DNA from: HGW-17 sp964516435
GTDB lineage: Bacteria; Myxococcota_A; Polyangia; HGW-17
DNA length: 64,000 nt
NCBI GenBank assembly: GCA_964516435.1
Contig: CAZEZP010000038.1
Location: 12,534 to 76,533, forward strand
Reading direction: 5' to 3'
Positions 7,836 to 17,019 of this stretch are shown here, piece after piece (position 1 is the first letter of the stretch; each line of letters starts with the position of its first letter). The notes under the pieces are model-generated. The model was not told where the DNA came from. It saw nothing but the letters and a program-made list of their open reading frames with translations, and did no database searches. A program made the position numbers and the translations under genes.

Positions 7836-9284
7836 TCAGAAGATCTGCCGATGGGCGAGCCGTTCGGCCTTCTCGCGCACCGAGTCGATGGTGCCGCACA
7901 TCAGAAACGCCTGGTCCGGCAGTTCGTCGCAGCGTCCCTCCACGATTTCGCGGCAGCCCCGGATGGTTTCCTCCACCGGGATGAAGACGCCCGGGATGCC
8001 CGTGAAGTTCTCGGCCACGAAGAAGGGCTGCGAGAAGAAGCGCTGGAGTTTGCGCGCCCGGGAAACCGTCAGGCGGTCCTCCTCGGAGAGCTCGTCGATG
8101 CCCAGGATCGCGATGATGTCCTGCAGTTCCTGGTTGCGCTGCAGCATTTCCTGCACGCGCCGGGCCAGCCGGTAGTGCTCTTCGCCCACCACCTCGGGGG
8201 ACAGGATGTTGGACGTGCTCTCCAGCGGATCCACGGCCGGGTAGATGCCCATGTCCACGATGCGCCGCGAAAGCACGGTGGTGGCGTCCAGATGCGAGAA
8301 GGTGGTCGCCGGCGCGGGGTCCGTCAGGTCGTCGGCGGGCACGTAGATGGCCTGGATGGAGGTGATGGAGCCGCGCAGGGTGGAGACGATGCGTTCCTGC
8401 AGTTCGCCCATTTCCTGGGCCAGGGTGGGCTGGTAGCCCACGGCCGACGGGATGCGCCCGAGCAGGGCGGAGACCTCCGAGCCGGCCTGCGTGAAGCGGA
8501 ACACGTTGTCCACGAAGAAGAGCACGTCCTGGCCTTCCACGTCGCGGAAGTATTCGGCCACGGTGAGCCCCGAGAGCGCGACGCGGGCGCGGGCGCCGGG
8601 CGGCTCGTTCATCTGCCCGTAGATGAGTGCCACCTTGTCGAGCACGCCGGAATTGCGCATTTCCACCCACAGGTCGTTGCCTTCGCGCGTGCGTTCCCCG
8701 ACGCCGCAGAACACGGAGGTGCCGCCGTGATGCAGCGCCACGTTGTGGATCAACTCCTGGATGATGACCGTCTTGCCCACGCCAGCGCCCCCGAAGAGGC
8801 CGATCTTGCCGCCCTTGCGGTACGGGGCGAGGAAGTCGATGACCTTGATGCCGGTTTCCAGGTACGACACCTTGGTGTCCAGTTCCACGAAACTCGGGGG
8901 CGGGCGATGGATGGGGAAGAACTGGGAACTGGCGATGGGGCCCTGCTCGTCCACCGGCTCGCCGATGACGTTCATGATGCGCCCGAGCACCTGCGGTCCC
9001 ACGGGCACCTGCACCGGCCCCTGGGTATCGAGCACTGGCTGGCCGCGGCGCAGGCCGTCGGTGGTGTCCAGGGCGATGCAGCGCAGCGTGCGTTCCCCGA
9101 TGTGCTGGGAAACCTCCACCACGAGATTCCATTCGCGGTCGTCGATGACCGGATTGGTGATGCGCAGCGCCGTCTGGATGGGAGGCAGTTCGGGACCCTG
9201 CCAGGCCACGTCCACCACGGGACCGATGACCTGGAGGATGGTGCCCTGGGGCGCCGGATGGATTTCAATGGCGTTCTGGTTCAT
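7836..9284 (-). CDS. atpD: F1Fo ATP synthase subunit beta
   Basis: 482 residues, normal length. This is the catalytic subunit, with Walker A GGAGVGKT, the catalytic glutamate in GVGERTREGND, Walker B-like VLFFVDNVFRFTQAGSEVSA, and the family signature PSAVGYQPTLAQEMG. The ATG at 9284 overlaps the atpG stop by four bases (9281-9284), so the two are coupled. Confidence 0.98.
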   Translation of the reverse strand: MNQNAIEIHPAPQGTILQVIGPVVDVAWQGPELPPIQTALRITNPVIDDREWNLVVEVSQHIGERTLRCIALDTTDGLRRGQPVLDTQGPVQVPVGPQVLGRIMNVIGEPVDEQGPIASSQFFPIHRPPPSFVELDTKVSYLETGIKVIDFLAPYRKGGKIGLFGGAGVGKTVIIQELIHNVALHHGGTSVFCGVGERTREGNDLWVEMRNSGVLDKVALIYGQMNEPPGARARVALSGLTVAEYFRDVEGQDVLFFVDNVFRFTQAGSEVSALLGRIPSAVGYQPTLAQEMGELQERIVSTLRGSITSIQAIYVPADDLTDPAPATTFSHLDATTVLSRRIVDMGIYPAVDPLESTSNILSPEVVGEEHYRLARRVQEMLQRNQELQDIIAILGIDELSEEDRLTVSRARKLQRFFSQPFFVAENFTGIPGVFIPVEETIRGCREIVEGRCDELPDQAFLMCGTIDSVREKAERLAHRQIF

Positions 9285-10132
9285 TGCAATGCCTCGGATC
9301 CACTAATGATTTCCATCAACTCCAATGTAATTTTGGATTGACGAATTTTATTGTATTCCAGCCGGAAACGCCCGATGAGTTCCTCGGCGTTCTTGGAGGC
9401 GTTGTCCATGGCCGTCATGCGGGAAGCGTGCTCGGACACCATGCATTCCAGCAGGATCCGGCGAAGAGCCGATTCCAGGTAAATAGGCAGAAACGTTTCC
9501 ATGAACCGCCGGGAATCCGGCTCCACGTCGACTTCCATGCCGGGATCCTCGGGCCCCGGCGGCAGCGGGAACAGTTCGATGCGTTCCGGCTTCTGGCGCA
9601 GCAGGTTTTCGAAGCGCGCCATCACGGCTTCCACGCGCCGTACGCGCCCCTCCATCACCCAGCCGGCCAGTTTCCGGGCCGCCTCGCAGAGGGCCGTCTC
9701 ATCCGGATTTTCCGTGGAGAGGGCGAACATGTCCTCCCATTCCGGGCGCGGGAAGCGCTCCGAAGGCATGGCTTCCCGCCCCTTGCGGCCGAACACCGCG
9801 AACCGGATGCCGGCGAATGCGGGATCGCCGGCCGGAAACCACGCGGTGACCGCATGGGCGAGGTTCTGGGTCAGCGGCCCGCACATGCCCCGGTGCGGAA
9901 AGAAGGCCAGCACCAGATGGACGGACGGCGAATCCTGGGGATTCGGGTCCGGTTCCACGTCGGGCGCGGGTGGAATGAAGGACTGCATTTCCTGGCACAG
10001 TTTGCGGGACCGGTGCAGGGCATCCTGCAGCCTCCAGTATTTGACCGTGGACACCATCTTCATGGCGTCGGCGATCTTGCGGATGTTGTGCACCGCCTGG
10101 ATGCGCTGCTTGAGGGTGCGCAGGTCCTGCAT
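9281..10132 (-). CDS. atpG: F1Fo ATP synthase subunit gamma
   Basis: 283 residues, normal length. The N-terminal shaft helix reads LKQRIQAVHNIRKIADAMKMVS, and the C-terminal shaft helix contains EHASRMTAMDNASKNAEELI and ends ITLELMEIISGSEAL. Together they form the rotating coiled coil inside the alpha3beta3 ring. The last 60 bases are distinctly AT-richer than the body of the gene. It lies three bases after atpA and overlaps atpD by four. Confidence 0.96.
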   Translation of the reverse strand: MQDLRTLKQRIQAVHNIRKIADAMKMVSTVKYWRLQDALHRSRKLCQEMQSFIPPAPDVEPDPNPQDSPSVHLVLAFFPHRGMCGPLTQNLAHAVTAWFPAGDPAFAGIRFAVFGRKGREAMPSERFPRPEWEDMFALSTENPDETALCEAARKLAGWVMEGRVRRVEAVMARFENLLRQKPERIELFPLPPGPEDPGMEVDVEPDSRRFMETFLPIYLESALRRILLECMVSEHASRMTAMDNASKNAEELIGRFRLEYNKIRQSKITLELMEIISGSEALQ

Positions 10133-10135
10133 CGG

Positions 10136-11653
10136 CTACTCCTCCTGCACCACGAAATTCCCGCGGAATTCATCCAGCAGGGCCGACAGTTCCTGCTCCA
10201 GTTCCGGCGTCAGTTCACCGGTGGCTTCCAGTTTCTGAAGCACCGATGCGCCCCGCGCCGTCATGAACGTGGAGAGTTCCTGGATCCAGCGCTGGATCTG
10301 GGATACAGGCACGTGATCGAAATGGCCGTGCGTGGCGGCGAACAGCAGCATCACCTGGCGCGCCATGGGCTGGGGCACGTTCAGCGGCTGGCGCATGACC
10401 ATCATCATGCGCTCGCCGCGGGCGAGTTGATCGCGGGAGACGGGATCCAGATCCGAGCCGAACTGGGCGAACGCCTGCAGTTCGCGGTACTGCGCCAGTT
10501 GCAGGCGCAGGGGGCCGGCCACCTTCTTCATCGCCTTGGTCTGCGCCGCGCCGCCCACGCGGGACACCGAGAGCGCCACGTTCACCGCCGGCCGCTGGCC
10601 CGAGTGGAACAGTTCGCTCTCGAGAAAGATCTGCCCATCCGTAATGGAAATGACGTTGGTCGGGATGTAGGCCGAGATGTCGCCGGCCTGCGTTTCGATG
10701 ACGGGCAGGGCCGTGAGCGAGCCGCCCCCTCGCGCGGGCGAGAGTTTGGCGGCGCGCTCGAGCAGGCGGGAATGCAGGTAGAAGACGTCGCCGGGGTACG
10801 CCTCACGGCCGGGCGGGCGGCGCAGCAGGAGCGAAATCTGGCGGTACGCCACGGCGTGCTTGCTCAAATCGTCGATGAGCACCACGGCATGCTGGCCGCG
10901 GTCCCGGAAATACTCGCCCATGGTCATGGCCGCATACGGGGCGATGAACTGCTGGGGCGCGCCATCGGCAGCCGAGGCGCATACGACGGTGGTGTAGTCC
11001 ATGGCGTGATGGAAGCGCAGGCGGTCCACCAGGGTGGCCACGGTGGACTGCTTCTGGCCCACGGCCACGTAGATGCATTTCACGTCCTTGCCCCGCTGGT
11101 TGATGATGATGTCCATGAGGATGCTGGTCTTGCCGGTCTGGCGATCCCCGATGATCAACTCGCGCTGGCCGCGTCCGATGGGGATGGGGGCGTCGATGGC
11201 GCGGATGCCGGTTTCCAATGGTTCACAGACGCCTTGACGATCCACGATGCCCGGCGCCTTGCGCTCGATGGGAAGGCGTTCGGCCGCCGTGATTTCGCCC
11301 TGCCCGTCGATGGGCTGGCCCAGGGCGTTGACGACGCGCCCCAGCAGGGCTTCGCCCACCGGCACCTTCACGATGTCGCCGGTGCGCCGGGCCATGTCGC
11401 CCTCGCGCAGGTGTTCGGCGGATCCCAGCAGGGCGCATCCCACGGAGCCCTCCTCCAGGTTGAGGGCCATCCCGTACAGATCGTGGCCGAAATCGACCAG
11501 TTCGCCCGCCATGACGTTTTCCAGCCCGTACACGCGGGCGATGCCGTCGCCCACGGACAGGACGGTGCCCACCTCGGACACCTCCACGCGATGCTCGAAC
11601 TGGGCGATTTCCTGAAGAATCACACTGCTGATTTCATCGGCTCTAAGTTGCAT
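10136..11653 (-). CDS. atpA: F1Fo ATP synthase subunit alpha
   Basis: 505 residues. Walker A GDRQTGKTS, DDLSKHAVAYRQISLLLRRP and the arginine-finger signature VNVALSVSRVGGAAQ are present; this subunit holds the non-catalytic nucleotide sites. The start is the ATG at 11653 (MQLRADEISSV, like the common MQIRAEEIS opening) rather than the GTG one codon upstream. It is preceded by atpH at a 25-base distance. Confidence 0.98.
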   Translation of the reverse strand: MQLRADEISSVILQEIAQFEHRVEVSEVGTVLSVGDGIARVYGLENVMAGELVDFGHDLYGMALNLEEGSVGCALLGSAEHLREGDMARRTGDIVKVPVGEALLGRVVNALGQPIDGQGEITAAERLPIERKAPGIVDRQGVCEPLETGIRAIDAPIPIGRGQRELIIGDRQTGKTSILMDIIINQRGKDVKCIYVAVGQKQSTVATLVDRLRFHHAMDYTTVVCASAADGAPQQFIAPYAAMTMGEYFRDRGQHAVVLIDDLSKHAVAYRQISLLLRRPPGREAYPGDVFYLHSRLLERAAKLSPARGGGSLTALPVIETQAGDISAYIPTNVISITDGQIFLESELFHSGQRPAVNVALSVSRVGGAAQTKAMKKVAGPLRLQLAQYRELQAFAQFGSDLDPVSRDQLARGERMMMVMRQPLNVPQPMARQVMLLFAATHGHFDHVPVSQIQRWIQELSTFMTARGASVLQKLEATGELTPELEQELSALLDEFRGNFVVQEE

Positions 11654-11678
11654 CACGGCGCCAATCCATTTCTCGTTC

Positions 11679-12221
11679 TCAGATTTCGATGTTCAAACGG
11701 TTGCAGAATCGCTGGATGGAACCGCGCAGGGTTCCGTCCACGAGCTTGTTTCCCACCCGGATGAGCACGCCTCCGACCATTTCGGGATCGACCTCCTGGC
11801 GCACCAGGGCGCTTTCGCCATAAGCCTCGTGGATTCTGCGCCGGTACTCGGTGAAGAGTTCCGCCGGCAGCGGGTGGGAGGAAATCACGGATACCTGGAT
11901 GCGTCCCATGCGCTTGTCGAGCCGGGCGCGATATTCGCGGAAGATGTCGGGAAAGGCCGACATCCGCCCGCGTTCCAGCAGGAGGAACAGGAAGCGGCGC
12001 GTCACGGGGAGGAAGTTGCGTTCCTCGCAGAGCCGCTGCATGACCCGCCGGCGTTCGGCCTGCGTGAAGGATGGATTGACCATCAGATCCTTCAGGCCGT
12101 GCTGGAAGTGGTCGGAAACGAGCATCAACTCGCGGGCGATGCGCTGGGCCATCTGCACGCTTTCGCCGGCGGCGAACTCCAGCGCCCTGGCATAGCGGGA
12201 AGCGATGAGGTCATGATTCAT
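11679..12221 (-). CDS. atpH: F1Fo ATP synthase subunit delta
   Basis: 180 residues. The helical N-terminal domain (IASRYARALEFAAGE, NPSFTQAERRRVMQRL) and the C-terminal domain ending VDPEMVGGVLIRVGNKLVDGTLRGSI are the OSCP/delta signature. It links the peripheral stalk to F1. The start at 12221 gives MNHDLIASRYA; the frame is open upstream but runs through atpF. It overlaps the end of atpF by 11 bases. Confidence 0.95.
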   Translation of the reverse strand: MNHDLIASRYARALEFAAGESVQMAQRIARELMLVSDHFQHGLKDLMVNPSFTQAERRRVMQRLCEERNFLPVTRRFLFLLLERGRMSAFPDIFREYRARLDKRMGRIQVSVISSHPLPAELFTEYRRRIHEAYGESALVRQEVDPEMVGGVLIRVGNKLVDGTLRGSIQRFCNRLNIEI

Positions 12222-12789
12222 GCCGCGCCTCCCCTTCGAACGTGGAGTCGAGTCCCTTCTGGAAAAGGTGCGGATGCGTGGCGGGCTGCACCGACGCATG
12301 CAGATCGGAGCGGAAGGCCAGCACGGCATCGGCCAGGATCTCGTTGCGGATCTGGCGGACCATGAGATCCCGCTTGATGAGGATCTGCTTGAGCGTCTCG
12401 TTTTTCCGCATGGCCTGGTAATCGGCGGCTTTCCGGAATATCTGCTCGCGCTCGATTTCGATCTCCTGACGGATGCGTTCCTCGATCTCGGATTTCCGTT
12501 CCTCCATGGAACTTTCCAACTGCCGCGCCTTCTCACGAATCCTGGAAGATTCCTCCTCGTGGCGCAGGGCTTCCTCGATGCTCTGCCGGAAGCGGTCGTT
12601 TTCTTCCCGCGCCATGCGCGCCAGCGGCTTCAGAATGAAGCGGTGAGCCAAGTATAAGAAAATAGCGAAATCGATGAGGACGAAGACGATGGGCGGGCCT
12701 TCGTACTGGCCGGGCAGCGGATTGCCGACGTGTGGATAATGCAGCAGGTCCACCCAGTTGACGGAAGAGACGGCAGGAATGGGCATCAT
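12211..12789 (-). CDS. atpF: F1Fo ATP synthase subunit b
   Basis: 192 residues: an N-terminal membrane helix (PPIVFVLIDFAIFLYLAHRF), then a long charged coiled coil (about residues 55-160, rich in Glu/Arg), as in the peripheral-stalk b subunit. The ATG at 12789 overlaps the stop of the preceding b' gene (ATGA, 12786-12789). Two different b-type genes in tandem mark the heterodimeric b/b' stalk found in many deltaproteobacteria, alphaproteobacteria and cyanobacteria. Confidence 0.9.
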   Translation of the reverse strand: MMPIPAVSSVNWVDLLHYPHVGNPLPGQYEGPPIVFVLIDFAIFLYLAHRFILKPLARMAREENDRFRQSIEEALRHEEESSRIREKARQLESSMEERKSEIEERIRQEIEIEREQIFRKAADYQAMRKNETLKQILIKRDLMVRQIRNEILADAVLAFRSDLHASVQPATHPHLFQKGLDSTFEGEARHES

Positions 12790-13211
12790 GCGTCCCTCAA
12801 TACCCTGGCTTTCAGGCTGCGGATGTATTCCGGAATCTGCTGTTCGAGTTTCGAACGGACCTTTTCGGCCTCGAACTGGAGTTGGGTTTCCGCAGCCGCC
12901 AGTTCCTCCTCGGCCTGCCGGTCGGCTTCCTGGCGCATGGCGTCGGCCTGGCGCTGGAACTCGCGCCGGGCTTCCTGCCGCTTCTGGCTCGCCTGCTGCC
13001 GGTGGGCTTCCAGTTCCTCCTGCAGTTTCGATTCGAGGAAGCGGACTTCGTCCAGAAGTTGCCGGGCGGTCTCGATGCGAACCTGCGTGGCGGCCCGGCG
13101 GCGTTCCCGCAAATCGAAGTACGGAGCGAACAGCCAACCGTTGAGAAGCACCATCAACAGCAGAAACCACACGAGATGAACGAAGAAGGTGCCGTCGATG
13201 TCGAACAGCAT
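12786..13211 (-). CDS. atpF': F1Fo ATP synthase subunit b' (b-type)
   Basis: 141 residues. MLFDIDGTFFVHLVWFLLLMV is the membrane anchor, followed by a 100-residue Glu/Arg/Gln coiled coil (about residues 35-140). It matches the shorter b' partner. First gene of the operon reading leftward; 283 bp separate it from the next upstream gene. Subunits a (atpB) and c (atpE) are not in this window. Confidence 0.88.
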   Translation of the reverse strand: MLFDIDGTFFVHLVWFLLLMVLLNGWLFAPYFDLRERRRAATQVRIETARQLLDEVRFLESKLQEELEAHRQQASQKRQEARREFQRQADAMRQEADRQAEEELAAAETQLQFEAEKVRSKLEQQIPEYIRSLKARVLRDA

Positions 13212-13494
13212 TTCGCCTGCCTCTCGAGATGACGAATCCGCACGTCGTAGCCGGAACGAATGAAATACGCCATCGGGAAACCTCGCGACCGAAGAAGCGT
13301 GGACGGCACGAGCCGAACGGGTTCCCGCGTGCGGCGGCGGAAGGGGCCGGGACGCACCCAGCTGGCCTCTTCTAGCACCACGTCCGGTTTCGTGCAAGGG
13401 TGCATCGCGGGCGCTTTTCCTGTGCGCTTTTGCACCTTCACCGGGCTTCCATCCCGAATCACTGAATCTAAATTAAAAAAATTACCGTGAGCCG

Positions 13495-13863
13495 TCAGTC
13501 GTCTTCCTCGGAAAGGGGCATGGGCGCGGCGGGAGCTTTTTCCGCCGGATTCGCGGCGGCGGGCATGGGTGCTGGCGGCGCGATCCCCATGTCGGCCGTT
13601 TTTTCCGGCTGCATGTCTTCTTCCGGCTTCATCTCCGGGACGACCTTTTCCGCGTTTTCGTTTGCCGGCTTCATGTCGGGCGCCGGGGCGGCCGCCGCCG
13701 GTTTCGCTTTTCCCCGCAGGGCGGCCCAGCCGGCGGAAAACGTGTAGCCATTGGGAGCGAGCACCGTTCGGTACAGGAAGAATCCCGTCAGGCCGAGCGC
13801 GATATAGACGATCAGGTACTCCAGCCAGGTGGGCTCGTTGCGTGGGGAATCCGTGGACGTCAT
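13495..13863 (-). CDS. Hypothetical single-pass membrane protein with Pro/Ala/Met-rich tail
   Basis: 122 residues. After a short polar start it has one membrane helix (WLEYLIVYIALGLTGFFLYR), then a low-complexity Ala/Pro/Met/Glu tail. AGGAGG precedes the ATG at 13863. No family recognised. It lies 283 bp upstream of the atp operon on the same strand, so it may or may not be co-transcribed. The tail resembles spacer regions that hold periplasmic or surface proteins; nothing more can be said. Confidence 0.6.
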   Translation of the reverse strand: MTSTDSPRNEPTWLEYLIVYIALGLTGFFLYRTVLAPNGYTFSAGWAALRGKAKPAAAAPAPDMKPANENAEKVVPEMKPEEDMQPEKTADMGIAPPAPMPAAANPAEKAPAAPMPLSEEDD

Positions 13864-13966
13864 GCATTCCTCCTGGTGGAAAAAATGGAAAAAAAACGCG
13901 AAAAGCGCAACCTTTTTGGTGAAACCCCGAAAATGGATACGGCAACTGCGAAAAAGGAGGCATGTC

Positions 13967-14332
13967 ATGAAAGTGCAGAATCAGGTCGTCATGCAGGTTT
14001 TTTCATCCGGCCAGCGCACGCGGGCGCAGGAGCCGTTCGAGGCGGCGCTCCAGAAGGCAAAGGACCGGCTGGTGCAGGTGGGAACCGCAGTGCCGGTCCT
14101 GCTGTCGGGGGGCGCCGGCGCCGCGCTGGCGCAGTCTGCGGCGGGATTGCCGGCGGTTTCTTCCGGCACGGATTTCGGCGCCTTGCAGCAGTCCCAGATG
14201 GATGCCAACATGCAGTATCTTCGGCTCCAGATGGAGGTGCAGGCCGAGAACCGCTGGTTCACCACGCTCTCCAACGTCATCAGGAGCCGGCATGACACGG
14301 CCCGCGCAGCCATCGGCAATCTGCGGGCATGA
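13967..14332 (+). CDS. Hypothetical small helical protein
   Basis: 121 residues, with AAGGAGG six bases before the ATG at 13967. A polar N-terminal helix is followed by an Ala/Gly/Ser-rich centre (LLSGGAGAALAQSAAG) and a strongly amphipathic C-terminal helix with ENRWFTTLSNVIRSRHDTAR. No signal peptide. A small protein with a flexible centre and a helical C-terminus can be an exported filament or rod component, but I cannot assign it to a family. It is directly followed (12 bases) by a frameshifted second small gene. Confidence 0.6.
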   Translation: MKVQNQVVMQVFSSGQRTRAQEPFEAALQKAKDRLVQVGTAVPVLLSGGAGAALAQSAAGLPAVSSGTDFGALQQSQMDANMQYLRLQMEVQAENRWFTTLSNVIRSRHDTARAAIGNLRA

Positions 14333-14344
14333 TAGAGGGGGATC

Positions 14345-14669
14345 ATGGCGTTTCGGGCTCTTCGAAAACCGGAATCCGATATTTTCTCGACCGTTCTGGA
14401 ACTGCGCCGGGCGGTGTTCTCGCCCGGGTGGACCGCGCCGGAAATCCCCATTGTGCCAGCGGAATGCATGCCGCCGCGGACCGGATCACGCAGAGTTGGA
14501 AAATCCGACGGCTGCGAGGTTGGCCCATCTGTACAACCTGAACCTGGCGCTGCGCGCCGTGGTGTATGATTTCCAGGCCACGCGCGCCGTTCTGGATACG
14601 CACACCGAGGCTATTTTTAAAAAATCCTTCGAACTGGAACGGAGCCACCTGATGCGTTCCATTCTGTAG
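14345..14669 (+). pseudogene. Frameshifted small helical protein gene
   Basis: An ATG at 14345 with GAGGGGG just upstream starts MAFRALRKPESDIFSTVLEL, a plausible N-terminus. This frame soon turns into low-quality sequence and stops at 14569. A coherent helical C-terminus (AARLAHLYNLNLALRAVVYD, ending at 14669) lies in the next frame. The switch (+1) must fall between about 14465 and 14500. Read through, the product would be about 108 residues. Either the gene is broken, the assembly has a one-base error, or the shift is programmed; no slippery heptamer is obvious. Confidence 0.55.
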
Positions 14670-14756
14670 TCGGCCCCGCGCCTGCCTGGCCGGCGGCCCA
14701 TGGCAGGATATTGCAATAACGTAATAGTTTTATTGCTTATTAATAATGTATTGCAA

Positions 14757-15299
14757 TCAGCCGGACAGAGGAGGAACGTTTTCGCCGTTTTCGTGCTTTT
14801 CCAGGGCGGGATGGAACTTTTTTTCGATGCGCCGGGGTGTTTCGCCCTGTGGACCGGGAAGGTCGGGGGCGGCATCGACGGACGGTAGGTAATCCCCGGA
14901 TGCGGATAGCGCTTCCTCCTGCGGGCCGGAAATGTCCAGAGCAGAAGGTTTCGATTTTTCCGAACCTTCCGGTTTGGCGGGGAATGCTTCTTCTTCCTTT
15001 CGCGTTTCCCCTGGTTCGCGCACCAGCGGCGAGGTCAGGAGGGGTTCGCTCAATTCTCGCACCACGTGCCGCACGTTCACGGCCCGGGCGATTTCCTGCA
15101 TGGTTTCCTGCATTTCGCTCATAGCCCTGGCCGTCTGCTCGTCGGCGGCCATCTCGTCGCGTACCTGGGAAAAGGCGTCCCGGATGCGGCGCACCCCCCG
15201 GCCGATGGCGCGGGCGGCCTCCGGAATGCGTTCCGGCCCCAGAAAGGCCATGGCTACCGCCACGATCAGCAGAAATTCACCGAACGAGATGTCGAACAT
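14757..15299 (-). CDS. tatB: Sec-independent translocase component TatB/TatA-like
   Basis: 180 residues. The opening MFDISFGEFLLIVAVAMAFL followed by GPERIPEAARAIGRGVRRIR is the TatA/B hallmark: a short periplasmic start, one membrane helix, a hinge and an amphipathic helix. The Glu in the first helix (FGEFLLI) and the 'GPERIPEAAR' hinge favour TatB over TatA. The long acidic/Pro tail is unstructured. It takes part in export of folded twin-arginine proteins; no tatC or tatA gene is nearby. Convergent with the preceding small-gene pair, downstream of the TolC-like gene. Confidence 0.85.
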   Translation of the reverse strand: MFDISFGEFLLIVAVAMAFLGPERIPEAARAIGRGVRRIRDAFSQVRDEMAADEQTARAMSEMQETMQEIARAVNVRHVVRELSEPLLTSPLVREPGETRKEEEAFPAKPEGSEKSKPSALDISGPQEEALSASGDYLPSVDAAPDLPGPQGETPRRIEKKFHPALEKHENGENVPPLSG

Positions 15300-15325
15300 G
15301 GCTCCATTCCGCGACTTTCGCCTCT

Positions 15326-16696
15326 CTATGGAACAGGATTGCCCAGCGCCAGGGAGAGTTGCGCCCGGGCCGTTTCCAGTTGCACCCGCTGCTCCCAGTA
15401 GCCGAACTGCAACTTGAAGAATGTCGCCATGGCTTCGGCCATGTCCCGGGGCTTGATCACGCCGGCGTTTTCCTGCTCCACGAGCGCGGCCAGTTGCGCT
15501 CTGGCCAGTTTCAGCGCCTTTTCGGTGAGTTCCAGTTTGCGCACGGCCGTGACGACGTCCTGCCGCAGCGTGGCGAGTTCCAGCGTGATGGCATCGCGCA
15601 GCGCGGCATAGCGGGACTCGGCTTCCCGCTGATCCAGTTCCGCCAGGCGCATCTGGGTGATCTGCATGGCGAAATCCAGTTGACCCTCGATGCCCAGCCC
15701 CAGGACCAGGGAATTGCCGTGCAGGGCGTCGTTGGCATAGGCGCTTCGCGGGTCGTCCGAAGAACTGTCGGCGAAGCGGTAGCGCACGAAGAATCCCACG
15801 TCCGGCAGCAGGCGTGCCCGTGCCAGTCCCACGGCCGCCGCCGCCTGTGCCCGGGCAGCCGCCAGCACCCGGATTTCCGGCCGCCGGGACACGGCGAAAG
15901 CGACCAGCGCCGGCAGCGGCTCCGGCATGGACAGATCGGGTTCCCAGGTCTCGTCTTCGCGCACTTCCACGGGCTTTCCGGCCAGATATTCCAGCGTGGC
16001 GCGGGAAATCTCCCCCATCCGCTCCAGTTCCAGCATGCGCTGCTCGAATTCGTTCTGGCCCAGTTTGAAGCGTAGCAGATCCACCGGAGAAATTCGTCCG
16101 CTTTCTTCGTATTCGGCTACTTTTTCGGCTGCTTCTTCCAGAATCTTGCGGGCCTTTTTCCCTAGACGATCGCTTTCCAGATAGGCGCGGCGGGCATAGT
16201 AGGCCCTGCGGACCGCGAGCCACAACTTCTGCCGGGTCAGTTGCGCGTTGCCCCTGGCCATCTCCCGCATGGCGCGCGCCTGGGCCCTGGCGTAATCCAT
16301 TTTTCCGAAGGTGTAGATCGGCATGACCGCCCGTGCCTCGAACCGCAGCACGTAGCCGTCCAGGTTGAGGGTGATGGAATCGTCGCGGTCCGTCCCCACG
16401 CAGTAGGTTTCACGGAAATCCTGTTCGGTCATGCCTTCCGGCAGGGTGGCGGGCATCCATGCGTCAGGCAGGATGCACCGGTATGTGGGAGAGGGGCCTC
16501 CCTGCAGGCTGTAGGAAAGGCGGGGCAGCCACAGGAAACGGGAACCTTCCACCAGTTCCTCCGCACGGGCCAACTGGATGCGAGCCTTCTGCTCGTCCGG
16601 GGAGCGGCGCTTGGCCAGTTGCCACAGTTCCTGCAGGTTCACGGCTGCCGGCGAAAGATTCTGGAGGATGAAGCCCAGTGCCAGGAGGAAGGTCAT
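15326..16696 (-). CDS. TolC-family outer-membrane efflux protein
   Basis: 456 residues with the two-fold repeat of long helices typical of TolC/OEP proteins. Markers are YTFGKMDYARAQARAMREMARGNAQ in the first half, GRISPVDLLRFKLGQNEFEQR, RRPEIRVLAAARAQAAAAVG in the second half, and ATFFKLQFGYWEQRVQLE near the end. The start at 16696 gives a short hydrophobic leader (MTFLLALGFILQ); an upstream ATG at 16768 would extend it but has no ribosome binding site. No inner-membrane pump or adaptor gene is adjacent, so the partner system is unknown. It is followed at a 26-base distance by tatB. Confidence 0.85.
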   Translation of the reverse strand: MTFLLALGFILQNLSPAAVNLQELWQLAKRRSPDEQKARIQLARAEELVEGSRFLWLPRLSYSLQGGPSPTYRCILPDAWMPATLPEGMTEQDFRETYCVGTDRDDSITLNLDGYVLRFEARAVMPIYTFGKMDYARAQARAMREMARGNAQLTRQKLWLAVRRAYYARRAYLESDRLGKKARKILEEAAEKVAEYEESGRISPVDLLRFKLGQNEFEQRMLELERMGEISRATLEYLAGKPVEVREDETWEPDLSMPEPLPALVAFAVSRRPEIRVLAAARAQAAAAVGLARARLLPDVGFFVRYRFADSSSDDPRSAYANDALHGNSLVLGLGIEGQLDFAMQITQMRLAELDQREAESRYAALRDAITLELATLRQDVVTAVRKLELTEKALKLARAQLAALVEQENAGVIKPRDMAEAMATFFKLQFGYWEQRVQLETARAQLSLALGNPVP

Positions 16697-17019
16697 CGTC
16701 GCGGTCCCGGATGCGGAATCGAGAAACGCGGCGGCTCCGAAGAGCCGCCTTTGTTCGCAAGAGTTCATCAAAAAAAGCAAAAAAGCAAGGAAACCGATGG
16801 AAAATCTCGCAGGGGCCCCATGAAAAAACGGGAATGCCGGTTTGAAGTCGGAATGAAAGCGTGCTACACTCCGCCGGGGTCTGGGCCCTCCACTCGGATG
16901 GGATTGCACCAGGGATGCGAGACGACTGAATTTTTTTGGTGCAAGCGCGTCTAGGCATCGTCCATTCGGGCCAGGAGAAGCCGCTTCGTTCGCCGCGGCC
17001 CGACCCGGTCGAGGAAACC
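16697..17019. other. 323-bp divergent intergenic region
   Basis: No gene is supported here. It separates the TolC-like gene (minus) and the Ser/Thr kinase gene (plus) and must hold both promoters. A plus-strand promoter candidate is listed separately. Short A-rich runs occur near 16770-16830. Confidence 0.5.
16842..16870 (+). promoter_or_regulatory. Candidate sigma-70 promoter for the kinase-TPR-cNMP group
   Basis: TTGAAG (16842-16847) and TACACT (16865-16870) are separated by 17 bases, giving four matches of six to each consensus box. The leader to the kinase ATG at 17020 would be about 140 bases. Confidence 0.45.

Noticed and set aside
9284..11764. 826-codon open frame on the plus strand
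   Set aside because: Antisense to atpG, atpA and the end of atpH, which are certain genes.
13260..13490. 76-codon plus-strand frame upstream of the atp operon
   Set aside because: No ribosome binding site, basic low-complexity product; likely chance.
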